In this document: positions 17,126-27,555 of the stretch, one piece after another
Position numbering within the stretch: position 1 is the first letter of the stretch
How the letters are laid out: each line of letters starts with the position of its first letter
NCBI GenBank assembly: GCA_945874835.1
Contig: CAMCJM010000003.1
Location: 1 to 42,456, forward strand
Length of the DNA: 42,456 bases
Source of the DNA: Pseudomonas synxantha
GTDB lineage: Bacteria > Pseudomonadota > Gammaproteobacteria > Pseudomonadales > Pseudomonadaceae
Reading direction: 5' to 3'
The notes under the pieces: generated by a model
Told to the model about the DNA's origin: nothing
Databases searched by the model: none
What the model saw: only the letters and a program-made list of their open reading frames with translations
Made by a program: the position numbers and the translations under genes

Positions 17126-19090
17126 ATGCGCCTGAAATTCATCACCAACCTCAATACCTTGCTGCTGGTGACCGTCTGCGTGGCGCTGGCCGCCACCCTC
17201 TGGTGGTCGCAACGCGCCCTCGAGCGCCCTTATCAGGTAATGACCCAGTACCTGAATCTGTCGCAGCAGTTCCAAAGCAATGCGGCCACCAACATCGGCG
17301 CGTACCTCGACAGCGGTGACGCCCTGCGCCATAGCGCTGCCCTGCAATCGCTGAGCAGCCTGGAGCAGGCGCTGAGCGAACTGCCCGAGCAACTGGCAAC
17401 TAATCTGCGACCCAGCGTGTTGCAGCTCAGTGCATTTACGGCCAATGAACTGCTGGCTGCCGGCAAGCTGTCGGGCGACCCGCAAGGCTTGCTGTTACAG
17501 GCCGAGCGCGAAATGGATGCCGCCCTTGAGCAGCTGGCGCAGTACGCCGACACGGGGCAAGGCAGCGGCGCAGAAAGCTATCGTCGCCCACTATTCAATG
17601 CCGCAAGACACCTGACGCGCCTAGCCCACGCCCGCGACAAGCTGGTGCGCAGCGGACGGAGCGAGCTGGCCAGCGAAGTGGAACGCGAACTGGCCGCCCT
17701 AAATAAGCAAGCGCAAACGCTCAACGACTTGCCACTGCTGGGGGTGGCCGACGCCAGTGCTTCATCCGCCAACGCCTTTGCCGACCTTTTGGGCCTGGAT
17801 GCCAGCAACGAAACCAACCAGGCAGAAGACAAAGGCATCGCCCTCAAGCGTGATCTGAGCAACCTGATCAGCCGCTACCCCGCTGAGCTGCAACGCACCC
17901 GAGGCCTGATCGAGCAGCGCAGCGCACTGGCCAGCAGCACGCGCGAACAAGTCGATCAAGTGCAGCAAGCTCTGGCTGCACTGGAGCCACTGGTGCGCGC
18001 CGAGCACGGGCGCATCCAGACAGAAGTGCAACTAATTCTGGGCCTGATGATTGGCTTGATTCTGCTGATTGCCCTGATCATCGACACCCTGCAGCGCCGC
18101 CTGACGCGGGTACTTAGCGAGCTTGCACCGGCGCTCTCAACCTGGGCAAAGGGTGACTTTGCAGCAGATATCCGACTTAACTCGCGCACGCGCGAACTGC
18201 GAGACATCGAAGAGTCGCTCAATCGACTGCGCGCTTACTTGGTCGATCTGGTCGGCACCATTCGCCAGCACGCCGAACAGGTAGTCGGCTCCAGCCGAAC
18301 CCTAGCGGATCTGAGTAGCGGGCTGCATAGCGGCGCGGAGCGCCAAGTGGGTGACACCGCGCAGATCCGCGACGCGCTGGGTGAGTTGCAAGCCACCATC
18401 CAGCAAGTGGCCGGCGATGCCAGCCAGGCCGCCGACGCCAGCCGTGACGCCAACCGCGCGGTTGAGCACGGCCAACAGGTGATCGGACACAGCCTGACCG
18501 GCCTGCATGAACTGGTTGATAAAGTGCAAAACAATTCCCAAGTCATTGAGCGCCTGGCCGAAGAAACCGCCACCATCGGCAATGTTCTCACCGTGATTCG
18601 TGGCATCGCCGAACAGACCAACCTGCTGGCCCTCAACGCGGCCATCGAAGCCGCCCGCGCCGGTGAGTTAGGCCGCGGTTTTGCCGTGGTAGCGGATGAA
18701 GTGCGCTCGCTGTCACAGCGCACCAGCGGTGCCACCGCACAAATCCAAGAGCTGATTGGCCGCCTGCAGCAAGCCGCACTGCAATCGGTGCAGGCCATGC
18801 GCACGCAAGTGGAACACGCCGAAGCCACTGCCAGCCAAGCCGAAGCAGCCGATGGCGCACTGGTCGAAATTGTTGCCGCCATCCGCACCATTGCCAGCAT
18901 GGCCGAGCGCATTGCGGATGCCACCGCCCAGCAAAGCGGTGCCGTCAGCGAGATTCGCGGGCACAGCGAGCGCATCCACGGGCTCGGCGGCGACAACCTG
19001 CTGCACATCGGTGAAGGCCGTAAGCAGGGCGAGCAGTTGCTGGAGCTGGGTGGCCAACTGCATACGGCCGTGCAGGCGTTTCGCGTCTGA
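17126..19090 (+). CDS. ctpL: Methyl-accepting chemotaxis protein CtpL
   Basis: A 654-residue transmembrane chemoreceptor. TM1 is at about residues 8-28, a large helical periplasmic sensor runs from 30 to 298, TM2 at 301-323, a HAMP domain to about 375, and the cytoplasmic coiled coil carries the invariant tip [19 protein letters not shown] near 496-514 that contacts CheA and CheW. CtpL of P. aeruginosa mediates taxis to low inorganic phosphate together with the PstS binding protein. The usual N-terminus MRLK[10 protein letters not shown] favours ATG 17126 over the TTG at 17117. A possible PhoB box lies 80-100 bp upstream. It follows gcbA, so phosphate taxis and attachment signalling are neighbours, with separate promoters likely. 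Confidence 0.92.
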   Translation: MRLKFITNLNTLLLVTVCVALAATLWWSQRALERPYQVMTQYLNLSQQFQSNAATNIGAYLDSGDALRHSAALQSLSSLEQALSELPEQLATNLRPSVLQLSAFTANELLAAGKLSGDPQGLLLQAEREMDAALEQLAQYADTGQGSGAESYRRPLFNAARHLTRLAHARDKLVRSGRSELASEVERELAALNKQAQTLNDLPLLGVADASASSANAFADLLGLDASNETNQAEDKGIALKRDLSNLISRYPAELQRTRGLIEQRSALASSTREQVDQVQQALAALEPLVRAEHGRIQTEVQLILGLMIGLILLIALIIDTLQRRLTRVLSELAPALSTWAKGDFAADIRLNSRTRELRDIEESLNRLRAYLVDLVGTIRQHAEQVVGSSRTLADLSSGLHSGAERQVGDTAQIRDALGELQATIQQVAGDASQAADASRDANRAVEHGQQVIGHSLTGLHELVDKVQNNSQVIERLAEETATIGNVLTVIRGIAEQTNLLALNAAIEAARAGELGRGFAVVADEVRSLSQRTSGATAQIQELIGRLQQAALQSVQAMRTQVEHAEATASQAEAADGALVEIVAAIRTIASMAERIADATAQQSGAVSEIRGHSERIHGLGGDNLLHIGEGRKQGEQLLELGGQLHTAVQAFRV

Positions 19091-19217
19091 GCATTGCGCT
19101 GCGCGGCAATCTGCCGCGCACCATCGGGCCTGCTGACAAGACCGCTTACAGGCTAAGGCATGTGCGAGGCCTCAGGCCTCCGCTATGATGCGCCGACACC
19201 CGTATTACGAGCCCGCC

Positions 19218-20984
19218 ATGCACCGTTTACTCTGCCTGCTTCTGCTACTAGTTGCGCTGCCGACCAGCGCCAGCCTGTTCGACAAGCCGCCCGCGCCAAC
19301 CCAGTTTGGCGCGCCGCTAAACAACAGCGCGGACTTCCTGCCGGTGCGCGAGGCGTTCAAGCTGAGCCTGATCAGCAGCTCTAGCGAGTCGGTGAAACTG
19401 CGCTTTGTCGCCGCCGAAGGTTATTACCTGTATCGGCACCGCTTCAGCTTCAGCAGCGAGCCGGCCGATATCCGCCTGGGCCAGGCCGTGCTGCCAACCG
19501 GCCAGGCTAAACATGATGAGTACTTCGGCGATGTCGAGGTGTACTACGAGGTGCTGGATGTCGAAGTGCCGGTCGACAACCCGGACAATCGCCCCTTCAA
19601 CCTCAGCGTCAACTACCAGGGCTGCGCCGATAAAGGCCTGTGCTACCCACCGGAAACCGAGGTGCTGGCCATTGGCGGCGGCGCAGCTGCCAGCGACGCC
19701 GCTGCTAATGCGGCAACAGCCTGGAGCTGGAGCGATCTGGCGCTGTTCTTTCTCGGCGGCCTGGCGCTGACCTTCACCCCTTGCGTGCTGCCCATGCTGC
19801 CGATTCTCAGCGGCGTGGTGCTGCGTGGCCAGCCGGGCGGGCTGCGTAGCCTGGTGCTGTCGCTGGCCTACGTGCTGCCGATGGCCCTGAGCTTCGCCAC
19901 ACTCGGCGCACTGATGGGCCTGTTCGGCGCCGAACTGAACCTGCAAGCACGCCTGCAATCACCGTGGGTACTGGTGCCCTTTGCGATCTTCTTCGCCCTG
20001 TTTGGCGCAGCCAGCTTGGGCTTTCTTGAACTGCGCCTACCCGCCGCCCTCGACGACCGCTTACAACGCCTGACCCAGCGCCTGCATGGCGGCACGATTT
20101 TCAGCGCCGCGGCCTTGGGCGTGCTGTCCAGCGTGCTGGTTTCACCCTGCGTTTCCGCACCATTGGCCGGTGCGTTGTTATACATCAGCGCCAGTGGCGA
20201 TGCCTGGGGCGGCGGCCTCAAACTCTTGGCCTTGGGCCTAGGCATGGGTACACCGCTGGTGCTGTTTGCGGTGGGCGGCGGCGCGCTGCTGCCGAAATCC
20301 GGCCCATGGATGCTCACCGTGCGTAATCTGTTCGGCGCACTGCTGATGGGTGTGGCCATCTGGCTGCTGGAGCGCGTCGTACCCGGCCCGGTTAGCCTCG
20401 CGCTATGGGGGCTGTTGGCCGCCGGTGTGGCGCTGTGGCTAGGGGCACTGGAGCTAACGCCGAAAACCCACCATCAAAAACTCGCGCAACTGCTCGGCCT
20501 GCCGCTGCTGGTCTACGCACTGGTGGCTTGGGTCGGTGCCTTGCAGGGCCATGAAGACCCCACGCGACCACTCGGCCAAATCGTTAGCCACGCCCAAGCC
20601 ACATCCGTGAAATCCAGCCAGTGGCTAACCGTCAGCACCCCCGGCGAACTGGATGCCGCCCTGCGTAATGCGCAGAACAACGGCACACCCCTGCTGCTCG
20701 ACTGGTACGCCGACTGGTGCATCAGCTGCAAAGTCATTGAGCGCGAAGTGCTCAGCGCGCCACAGGTGACCCGTCAGCTGGGCGACTATCAACTGGTGCG
20801 GTTCGACATCACCGAAAGCAATGCAGCGCAACGCGCCCTGCTCGACCGCTACCAATTGTTCGGCCCGCCCGCTATCCAGTTGTTTGATGGCAAGGGCGAA
20901 GAATGGCTGGACCTGCGAGTCGTCGGCGAAGTGGACGCAGCAACCTTTGCGGCCCGCCTGAGTGCCGCAAGGGAACGCTTCTAA
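19218..20984 (+). CDS. dsbD: Thiol:disulfide interchange protein DsbD
   Basis: A 588-residue inner-membrane reductase that moves electrons from cytoplasmic thioredoxin to periplasmic DsbC, CcmG and others. All three modules are present: signal peptide (1-18) and N-terminal immunoglobulin-like domain with Cys136/Cys142 (GCADKGLC); an eight-helix membrane domain with Cys189 in FTPCVLP and Cys311 in VSPCVSAP; and a C-terminal thioredoxin-like domain with WCISC (Cys501, Cys504). Both Pro-Cys membrane motifs and the CxxC sites are intact. ATG 19218 is preferred over 19185 because it begins directly with the signal peptide. Transcribed alone by spacing. Pseudomonas carry more than one dsbD/dipZ, so the paralog number is not assigned. 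Confidence 0.95.
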   Translation: MHRLLCLLLLLVALPTSASLFDKPPAPTQFGAPLNNSADFLPVREAFKLSLISSSSESVKLRFVAAEGYYLYRHRFSFSSEPADIRLGQAVLPTGQAKHDEYFGDVEVYYEVLDVEVPVDNPDNRPFNLSVNYQGCADKGLCYPPETEVLAIGGGAAASDAAANAATAWSWSDLALFFLGGLALTFTPCVLPMLPILSGVVLRGQPGGLRSLVLSLAYVLPMALSFATLGALMGLFGAELNLQARLQSPWVLVPFAIFFALFGAASLGFLELRLPAALDDRLQRLTQRLHGGTIFSAAALGVLSSVLVSPCVSAPLAGALLYISASGDAWGGGLKLLALGLGMGTPLVLFAVGGGALLPKSGPWMLTVRNLFGALLMGVAIWLLERVVPGPVSLALWGLLAAGVALWLGALELTPKTHHQKLAQLLGLPLLVYALVAWVGALQGHEDPTRPLGQIVSHAQATSVKSSQWLTVSTPGELDAALRNAQNNGTPLLLDWYADWCISCKVIEREVLSAPQVTRQLGDYQLVRFDITESNAAQRALLDRYQLFGPPAIQLFDGKGEEWLDLRVVGEVDAATFAARLSAARERF

Positions 20985-21103
20985 CCACCTGAGTCATACA
21001 TTTTCCGCAAACAGCGCTCATCGTGTCGACTACTGCCGATAACTGGACAGCCCCGCGCTGTCGCGGCATAGTCCTGCGCAGTGAAAAATAAGGAACATGG
21101 ATC

Positions 21104-21562
21104 ATGGCGACCTTTCTGGTACTGCACGGCCCCAATCTCAACTTGCTCGGCACCCGCGAGCCGGGGGTTTACGGGGCTGTCACCCTGGAACAGATCAACC
21201 TCGACCTGGAGCGCCGCGCCCGTGAAGCCGGCCACCACTTGCAGCACCTGCAAAGCAATGCCGAATACGAGTTGATCGACCGCATTCATGCGGCGAAAGA
21301 CGAAGGCATCGACTTTATTCTGATCAATCCTGCCGCTTTTACTCACACCAGCGTCGCATTACGTGACGCATTGCTGGCAGTGAGCATCCCATTCATCGAA
21401 GTGCACTTGTCCAACGTGCACAAACGCGAAGCTTTCCGCCATCACTCCTACTTTTCCGATGTAGCGGTGGGAGTGATCTGCGGCCTTGGCGCCAGCGGTT
21501 ATCGGCTGGCCCTGGAGGCTGCAATCGAACAACTTGCACAACTTGAACTTAAGCGCCCCTGA
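21104..21562 (+). CDS. aroQ: 3-dehydroquinate dehydratase, type II
   Basis: Shikimate-pathway enzyme that dehydrates 3-dehydroquinate to 3-dehydroshikimate; cytosolic dodecamer. The 152-residue length is that of type II enzymes. Seen: [17 protein letters not shown] with catalytic Tyr23 in the flexible lid, [27 protein letters not shown], and [18 protein letters not shown] with the catalytic His. AAGGA lies 8-12 bases before the start. It is the first gene of the conserved aroQ-accB-accC cluster; accB begins 22 bp after its stop. Confidence 0.97.
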   Translation: MATFLVLHGPNLNLLGTREPGVYGAVTLEQINLDLERRAREAGHHLQHLQSNAEYELIDRIHAAKDEGIDFILINPAAFTHTSVALRDALLAVSIPFIEVHLSNVHKREAFRHHSYFSDVAVGVICGLGASGYRLALEAAIEQLAQLELKRP

Positions 21563-21584
21563 CCTCACCGGGAGTTGAACCACT

Positions 21585-22043
21585 ATGGATATTCGTAAAG
21601 TCAAAAAACTGATCGAGCTGCTGGAAGAATCCGGCATCGACGAGCTGGAAATTCGCGAAGGCGAAGAGTCAGTGCGCATCAGCCGCCACAGCAAGCAGCC
21701 GGCCTTTATGCAACAGCCGATCTACGCCCAAGCGCCAGCGCCGGCTGCTGCACCAGTTGCGGCCGCACCAGCTGCTGAAGCCGCCGCACCGGCTGCTGCC
21801 AAGCTGAATGGCACGGTGGTCCGCTCGCCGATGGTCGGCACCTTCTACCGCGCCTCCGGCCCAACGTCGGGCAACTTCGTTGAAGTGGGTTCGAGCGTGA
21901 AGAAAGGCGACATCCTCTGCATCGTTGAAGCGATGAAGATGATGAACCACATCGAGGCCGAGACCAGCGGCGTGATCGAATCCATCCTGGGCGAAAACGG
22001 CCAGCCGGTGGAATACGATCAACCTCTTTTCACCATCGTTTGA
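21585..22043 (+). CDS. accB: Biotin carboxyl carrier protein of acetyl-CoA carboxylase
   Basis: Carries biotin between the carboxylase and transferase parts of acetyl-CoA carboxylase. In 152 residues: N-terminal helix ([17 protein letters not shown]), an Ala/Pro-rich flexible linker at about 50-75, and the biotinyl domain with the thumb region [12 protein letters not shown] and the biotin-accepting Lys118 in EAMKMMN, 34 residues before the end. GGGAG precedes the ATG. Lies between aroQ and accC with short gaps, as an operon. Confidence 0.97.
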   Translation: MDIRKVKKLIELLEESGIDELEIREGEESVRISRHSKQPAFMQQPIYAQAPAPAAAPVAAAPAAEAAAPAAAKLNGTVVRSPMVGTFYRASGPTSGNFVEVGSSVKKGDILCIVEAMKMMNHIEAETSGVIESILGENGQPVEYDQPLFTIV

Positions 22044-22060
22044 TCCACGGAGAGCCTGCG

Positions 22061-23410
<1,350 letters not shown>

Positions 23411-23415
23411 GCTTA

Positions 23416-23478
23416 ATGACCTGCTGCGCGTCGGCGATACTGCGTTAAAAACGGCCTCGCTCTAGCTCGCGAGGTCAT
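23416..23478. repeat. 63-bp palindromic repeat, short relative of the 8745-8942 element
   Basis: Terminal ATGACCT / AGGTCAT. On the minus strand it reads through TCGCGAGCTAGAG, a GTTTTTAACGC block and GCCGACGCGCAGCAG, the same blocks in the same order as in 8745-8942, but without the long centre. Sits 5 bp after accC. Confidence 0.65.
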
Positions 23479-23492
23479 GACAGAAGTGCCAA

Positions 23493-23520
23493 ACAAAGGC
23501 TGCCATTCGGCAGCCTTTGT
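23493..23520 (+). terminator. Intrinsic terminator of aroQ-accB-accC
   Basis: Exact 12-bp arms ACAAAGGCTGCC / GGCAGCCTTTGT around loop ATTC, with TTT at the end of the right arm and further T after it. 83 bp after the accC stop. Confidence 0.8.
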
Positions 23521-23617
23521 CGTTTCCGACCTACCGGCGGTGGCAGCCGCCCCACCGCTTCAAGTAAGCTGCGCGCCAATTTGCAGCGTCTTGCCACAGT
23601 GTTTACGAGGTTTCCCC

Positions 23618-24496
23618 ATGCCCTGGTTACAAGTCCGTCTCGCCATTACCCCGGAGCAGGCGGAAACCTACGAAGATGCGCTGCTGGAAGTCGGTGCCGT
23701 TTCGGTGACCTTTATGGACGCTGAAGACCAGCCGATTTTCGAGCCGGACCTCGGCACCACGCCGCTCTGGTCGCACACCCACCTGCTGGCACTGCTCGAA
23801 GCCGATACTGACGAAAACGCCGTATTTGCCCACCTGCAGTTGCTGACCGGCGCCGAATTGCCGGAGCATCACGCCGAAGTGATCGCCGATCAGGACTGGG
23901 AACGCAGTTGGATGGATGGTTTCCAGCCGATGCGTTTCGGCCAGCGCCTGTGGATTGTGCCGAGCTGGCACGCCGCACCCGAGCCGGACGCCGTCAACCT
24001 GCTGCTCGATCCGGGCCTGGCCTTTGGCACCGGTACTCACCCCACCACAGCACTGTGCCTGGAGTGGCTGGACGGTCAGAACCTGCAGGATTGCAGCGTG
24101 ATCGACTTCGGCTGTGGCTCGGGCATTCTGGCGATTGCCGCCCTGCTGCTGGGCGCACCTCAGGCCGTCGGCACCGATATCGATATTCAGGCCATCGATG
24201 CCTCGCGCGACAATGCCCAGCGCAATGGCATCGACGACGCGCGCTTCCCGCTTTATCTGCCTGAAGACATGCCACAACAACCCGCCGACGTGGTGGTGGC
24301 CAATATCCTCGCCAGCCCGCTGGTGGCGCTGGCCGCGCAAATCACTGGCCTGGTTAAACCCGGCGGGCGCCTAGCGCTGTCGGGCATCCTGGCTGAGCAG
24401 GCCGAAGAGGTACGCGCCGCCTATAACGACGCCTTTATCCTCGACCCCACTGCCGACAAAGATGGCTGGGTGCGCATCAGCGGTGTACGCCGCTGA
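23618..24496 (+). CDS. prmA: Ribosomal protein L11 methyltransferase PrmA
   Basis: SAM enzyme that trimethylates several amino groups of ribosomal protein L11. The 292 residues hold the N-terminal L11-recognition domain (about 1-60), a linker with [14 protein letters not shown], then the methyltransferase domain: [18 protein letters not shown] motif [13 protein letters not shown], acidic VGTDIDIQA and NILASPL (the N-x-L-x-x-P-L form of motif IV). ATG 23618 has ACGAGG eight bases upstream; the longer open frame from 23477 lies over the accC terminator and is rejected. Adjacent zinc-ribbon gene starts 67 bp later, probably the same transcript. Confidence 0.96.
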   Translation: MPWLQVRLAITPEQAETYEDALLEVGAVSVTFMDAEDQPIFEPDLGTTPLWSHTHLLALLEADTDENAVFAHLQLLTGAELPEHHAEVIADQDWERSWMDGFQPMRFGQRLWIVPSWHAAPEPDAVNLLLDPGLAFGTGTHPTTALCLEWLDGQNLQDCSVIDFGCGSGILAIAALLLGAPQAVGTDIDIQAIDASRDNAQRNGIDDARFPLYLPEDMPQQPADVVVANILASPLVALAAQITGLVKPGGRLALSGILAEQAEEVRAAYNDAFILDPTADKDGWVRISGVRR

Positions 24497-24563
24497 ACGC
24501 CAGCGATGCTGCAATCACAAGCAGTTGCGTTAGACTAGCCGCCTTGTTCAGCCGGACCGCCGC

Positions 24564-25985
24564 ATGACCCAGAGCTTCGTCACCCAGTGCCCGCATTGCC
24601 GCACCAGCTTTCGCGTGAACATCACGCAGCTGGGTGCCGCGCATGGTGCGGTGCGCTGCGGAGCTTGCCTCAACGTGTTCAACGCCGCACAACAGCTGCG
24701 TGAACAGGGTCATACGCTACCTGCTGCGCAGGTTACGGCAAGCAAAACCGCTGCCGCCGTACCGGCCAGACCTGCACCTGCACCTGCACCTGCACCTGCA
24801 CCTGCACCTGCACCTGCACCTGCACCTGCACCTGCACCTGCACCTGCACCTGCACCCAACATTCTGGCCGCCACTGCGGGCGGTCAAGCCTTACCTGCTC
24901 AGCCTCAAGTCAATAAGCCGACTGGCGGCGAAACGCTGTGGATCCATGACGATCTGGATCTCGACAGCCTTGATCTGGACGAAGAACTGGCCAAGCTCGA
25001 AGCGCAGGAGCAGCAACTGTCCAAGCAGTTTTTGGCGATTGAGCGCGCGCCCCAGCAGCGCGACGGATTTCTTCTGGCCGAACCCGACAAACGTGACCCA
25101 CTGGATGAGCGCTGGGCTGAAGCACTGCTGCAAGACGAGCCGGCCAAACCCAGTGCCAAACCGGCAGCACCCGTTGATGCGCGCTCAGCCAGCCCAGCTC
25201 GCCCGCTCCCCGCACGCGAGCCAGAAGTAAAAGCCCGCGCACTCGACACTCACGCCACAGTCAGCGTCGAGCCGCCGCTAGACCTCGGTATCGTCGACCG
25301 CCGCAGCGAGACACCAGAACCTGAAATCGAACACATTGAACTGCACGCCGAGCGCAAACCTTTCTCGGCGCTGACAGACGATGCGGACGATGAACCGCCC
25401 CACACAACCAAGCCCGCACGACGCGAGCCGGCGATGCGCGACGAGCGCCTGTTTGAACTGGACGATGAGCCCCTGCAGCTGGGCTGGCAAAAACCCAGTA
25501 AACCATGGGGACGCTGGCTCAGCTGGGGCCTGCTGAACCTGCTGGCCGCTGCAGCGCTGGCAGGCCAATACGTGATGTACCACTTTGACCAACTGGCACG
25601 GCAAGATCAGTACCGCCCCTGGTTTGAGCAAGCGTGTCCTGCCATCGGCTGCCAACTGCCGTCCAAGGTTGATATCGCCCAGGTTAAAAGCAGTAACCTG
25701 GTGGTGCGCAGCCACCCCGAGTTCAGCGGTGCCTTGGTGGTCGACGCCATCCTCTACAACCGCGCGCCCTTCTCTCAACCCTTCCCGTTGCTGGAAATGC
25801 GCTTCGCCGACATCAACGGCCAACTGCTTGCCAGTCGCCGCTTCAAGCCCAGCGAATACCTCGCCGGTGAGCTGGCTGGCAATGCTGAAATGCCGCCGCA
25901 GACGCCGATTCACATCTCCCTGGACATCCTTGATCCGGGCACCCAGGCGATCAACTACAGCCTCAGCTTCCACTCGCCGGAATAA
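24564..25985 (+). CDS. Zinc-ribbon and DUF3426 membrane protein with Pro-Ala repeat
   Basis: A 473-residue protein. N-terminal MJ0042-type zinc ribbon: CPHC at residues 9-12 and CGAC at 32-35. Then a (Pro-Ala)14 run at residues 70-97, coded by a pure (CCTGCA)14 DNA tract, a long acidic, disordered middle, one transmembrane helix at about 318-338 (WGLLNLLAAAALAGQYVMYH) and a C-terminal DUF3426 domain with PAIGCQLP and ILYNRAPFSQPFPLLEMRF. The orientation should put the zinc ribbon in the cytoplasm and DUF3426 in the periplasm. Conserved beside prmA in Pseudomonas; function unknown. The Pro-Ala run may work as an extended spacer and its length may vary between strains. Confidence 0.9.
   Translation: MTQSFVTQCPHCRTSFRVNITQLGAAHGAVRCGACLNVFNAAQQLREQGHTLPAAQVTASKTAAAVPARPAPAPAPAPAPAPAPAPAPAPAPAPAPAPNILAATAGGQALPAQPQVNKPTGGETLWIHDDLDLDSLDLDEELAKLEAQEQQLSKQFLAIERAPQQRDGFLLAEPDKRDPLDERWAEALLQDEPAKPSAKPAAPVDARSASPARPLPAREPEVKARALDTHATVSVEPPLDLGIVDRRSETPEPEIEHIELHAERKPFSALTDDADDEPPHTTKPARREPAMRDERLFELDDEPLQLGWQKPSKPWGRWLSWGLLNLLAAAALAGQYVMYHFDQLARQDQYRPWFEQACPAIGCQLPSKVDIAQVKSSNLVVRSHPEFSGALVVDAILYNRAPFSQPFPLLEMRFADINGQLLASRRFKPSEYLAGELAGNAEMPPQTPIHISLDILDPGTQAINYSLSFHSPE
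24771..24854. repeat. Hexanucleotide tandem repeat (CCTGCA)14
   Basis: Fourteen perfect copies, 84 bp, entirely inside the zinc-ribbon gene and in frame (codons CCT GCA). Copy number changes would add or remove Pro-Ala dipeptides without a frameshift. Confidence 0.97.
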
Positions 25986-26097
25986 CCCGCAAGCGGCGAA
26001 TTGCTTGGCAAAGCACGCCCAACCAAACCCTTCGCGATAAGCCAACAACTGTTCAGAATTTGTTCAAAACGACCTTTCTCCCGACACCCAGAGCGGG

Positions 26098-26103
26098 TAT
26101 CAT
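26098..26103 (+). promoter_or_regulatory. Candidate -10 element of the dusB-fis promoter
   Basis: TATCAT followed by the GC-rich GCCCACCC. The -35 at 17 bp (TTTCTC, 26075-26080) is weak. A GC-rich discriminator would fit growth-rate control as known for the E. coli dusB-fis promoter; this is inference. Confidence 0.3.
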
Positions 26104-26165
26104 GCCCACCCTTTTTCGCACTCTCCTATGCGCTCAACAGCACGTCTCTTGAGCAGGGAAGCCCT

Positions 26166-27164
26166 ATGTCGGCGCTACGCATCGGCCCCTACACATTGCC
26201 AAACTCGCTGATCCTCGCCCCCATGGCGGGCGTCACTGATCAGCCGTTTCGACAGCTGTGCAAGCGTATGGGCGCGGGCTTAGTGGTATCGGAAATGGTC
26301 ACCAGCGATGTGCGTCTGTGGAACACCCGCAAGTCGAGCCTGCGCATGATGCACAGCGGTGATCCTGAGCCCCGCTCGGTGCAGATCGCCGGCGGTGATC
26401 CCGACATGCTCGCCGAAGCCGCGCGACGTAATGTTGAGATGGGCGCGCAGATCATCGACATCAACATGGGCTGCCCGGCCAAAAAGGTCTGCAACAAGGC
26501 CGCCGGTTCTGCGCTATTGAAAGACGAAGTGTTAGTTCGCGAGATTCTTCAGGCTGTGGTCGCCGCCGTGAATGTACCGGTGACGCTAAAAATCCGTACC
26601 GGCTGGGACCGCTCAAACAAAAACGGCATCAGCGTGGCGAAGATCGCCGAAGACGCCGGCATTGTCGCCCTGGCGGTACACGGCCGCACCCGCGCCGATC
26701 TATACACCGGTGACGCCGAGTACGAGACCATCGCCGCCATCAAGCAGGCCGTGTCGATTCCGGTGCTGGCCAATGGCGACATCAACTCGCCAGAAAAAGC
26801 CAAAGCCGTACTGGCAGCTACGGGGGCCGATGGCCTGCTGATCGGCCGCGCGGCACAAGGAAGGCCGTGGATCTTTCGCGAAATTGAACATTACCTGCGC
26901 ACTGGCGAGCAACTGCCCGCACCCACACTCAGTGAAGTGGAACAAATTCTGCTTGAACACCTGACAGCCCTGCACGCCTTCTATGGCGATGTGATGGGCG
27001 TGCGGATTGCCCGCAAACACGTCAGTTGGTATCTCGCAACCTTGCCGGGCGCCAAGGATTTTCGCGCCCAATTTAATCGTCTGGACAGTACGGACGCGCA
27101 ATGCGCCAACGTTCGCGGCTTTTTCAGCGAGCGTAATAATAATGGAGAAGGGGTGGCCGCATGA
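26166..27164 (+). CDS. dusB: tRNA-dihydrouridine synthase DusB
   Basis: FMN enzyme that reduces uridines in the tRNA D-loop to dihydrouridine (U17 in the E. coli enzyme). 332 residues with the family landmarks: LAPMAGVTDQPFR at the start of the barrel, QIAGGDPDMLAEAA, active-site MGCPAKKVCNKAAG with catalytic Cys103, KIRTGW, HGRTR, NGDI and IGRAAQGRPW. The AGGGAA site upstream favours ATG 26166 over the open frame back to 26001. Its stop overlaps the fis start by four bases (ATGA), the translationally coupled dusB-fis arrangement known from E. coli. Confidence 0.96.
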   Translation: MSALRIGPYTLPNSLILAPMAGVTDQPFRQLCKRMGAGLVVSEMVTSDVRLWNTRKSSLRMMHSGDPEPRSVQIAGGDPDMLAEAARRNVEMGAQIIDINMGCPAKKVCNKAAGSALLKDEVLVREILQAVVAAVNVPVTLKIRTGWDRSNKNGISVAKIAEDAGIVALAVHGRTRADLYTGDAEYETIAAIKQAVSIPVLANGDINSPEKAKAVLAATGADGLLIGRAAQGRPWIFREIEHYLRTGEQLPAPTLSEVEQILLEHLTALHAFYGDVMGVRIARKHVSWYLATLPGAKDFRAQFNRLDSTDAQCANVRGFFSERNNNGEGVAA

Positions 27165-27481
27165 CGATGTTGACCGAGACTTTAGGAAGTGACATGGCTC
27201 CCATAAGTGACAACAGCAGCTTGAAGCAGCACCTCAACACGCCAAGCGAAGAGGGCCAAACCCTGCGCGGCAGTGTTGAGAAAGCCTTGCACAACTACTT
27301 CGCCCACCTTGAAGGCGCAGACGTCAGCGACGTCTACAACCTGGTGCTTACCGAAGTGGAAGCGCCGCTGCTGGAAACCGTAATGAACTACGTCAAGGGC
27401 AACCAGACCAAGGCCTCCGAGCTGCTCGGCCTGAATCGCGGCACCCTGCGCAAAAAGCTCAAGCAGTACGACCTGCTGTAA
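27161..27481 (+). CDS. fis: DNA-binding protein Fis
   Basis: Nucleoid and regulatory protein that bends DNA and activates stable-RNA promoters during fast growth. 106 residues: variable N-terminus, the dimerising helices around LRGSVEKALHNYFAHLEG, and the C-terminal helix-turn-helix NQTKASELLGLNRGTLRKKL. The start at 27161 gives the length usual in Pseudomonas; ATG 27167 is also possible. Coupled to dusB and followed within 15 bp by a strong terminator. Confidence 0.97.
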   Translation: MTMLTETLGSDMAPISDNSSLKQHLNTPSEEGQTLRGSVEKALHNYFAHLEGADVSDVYNLVLTEVEAPLLETVMNYVKGNQTKASELLGLNRGTLRKKLKQYDLL

Positions 27482-27494
27482 CTCCGAACTCCCG

Positions 27495-27525
27495 AAAAGG
27501 GCGGCCCACATGAGCCGCCCTTTTT
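27495..27525 (+). terminator. Intrinsic terminator of dusB-fis
   Basis: Arms AAAGGGCGGC (27496-27505) and GCCGCCCTTT (27514-27523), loop CCACATGA, then the T-run through 27525. Confidence 0.93.
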
Positions 27526-27555
27526 GCTGATACTTCCGCCCTGATGGACTCTGAA

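Noticed and set aside
24634-25230. Frame with a His-Leu repeat across the hexanucleotide tract
   Set aside because: It is the +1 frame of the zinc-ribbon gene; the Pro-Ala frame has clear zinc-ribbon, membrane and DUF3426 parts.
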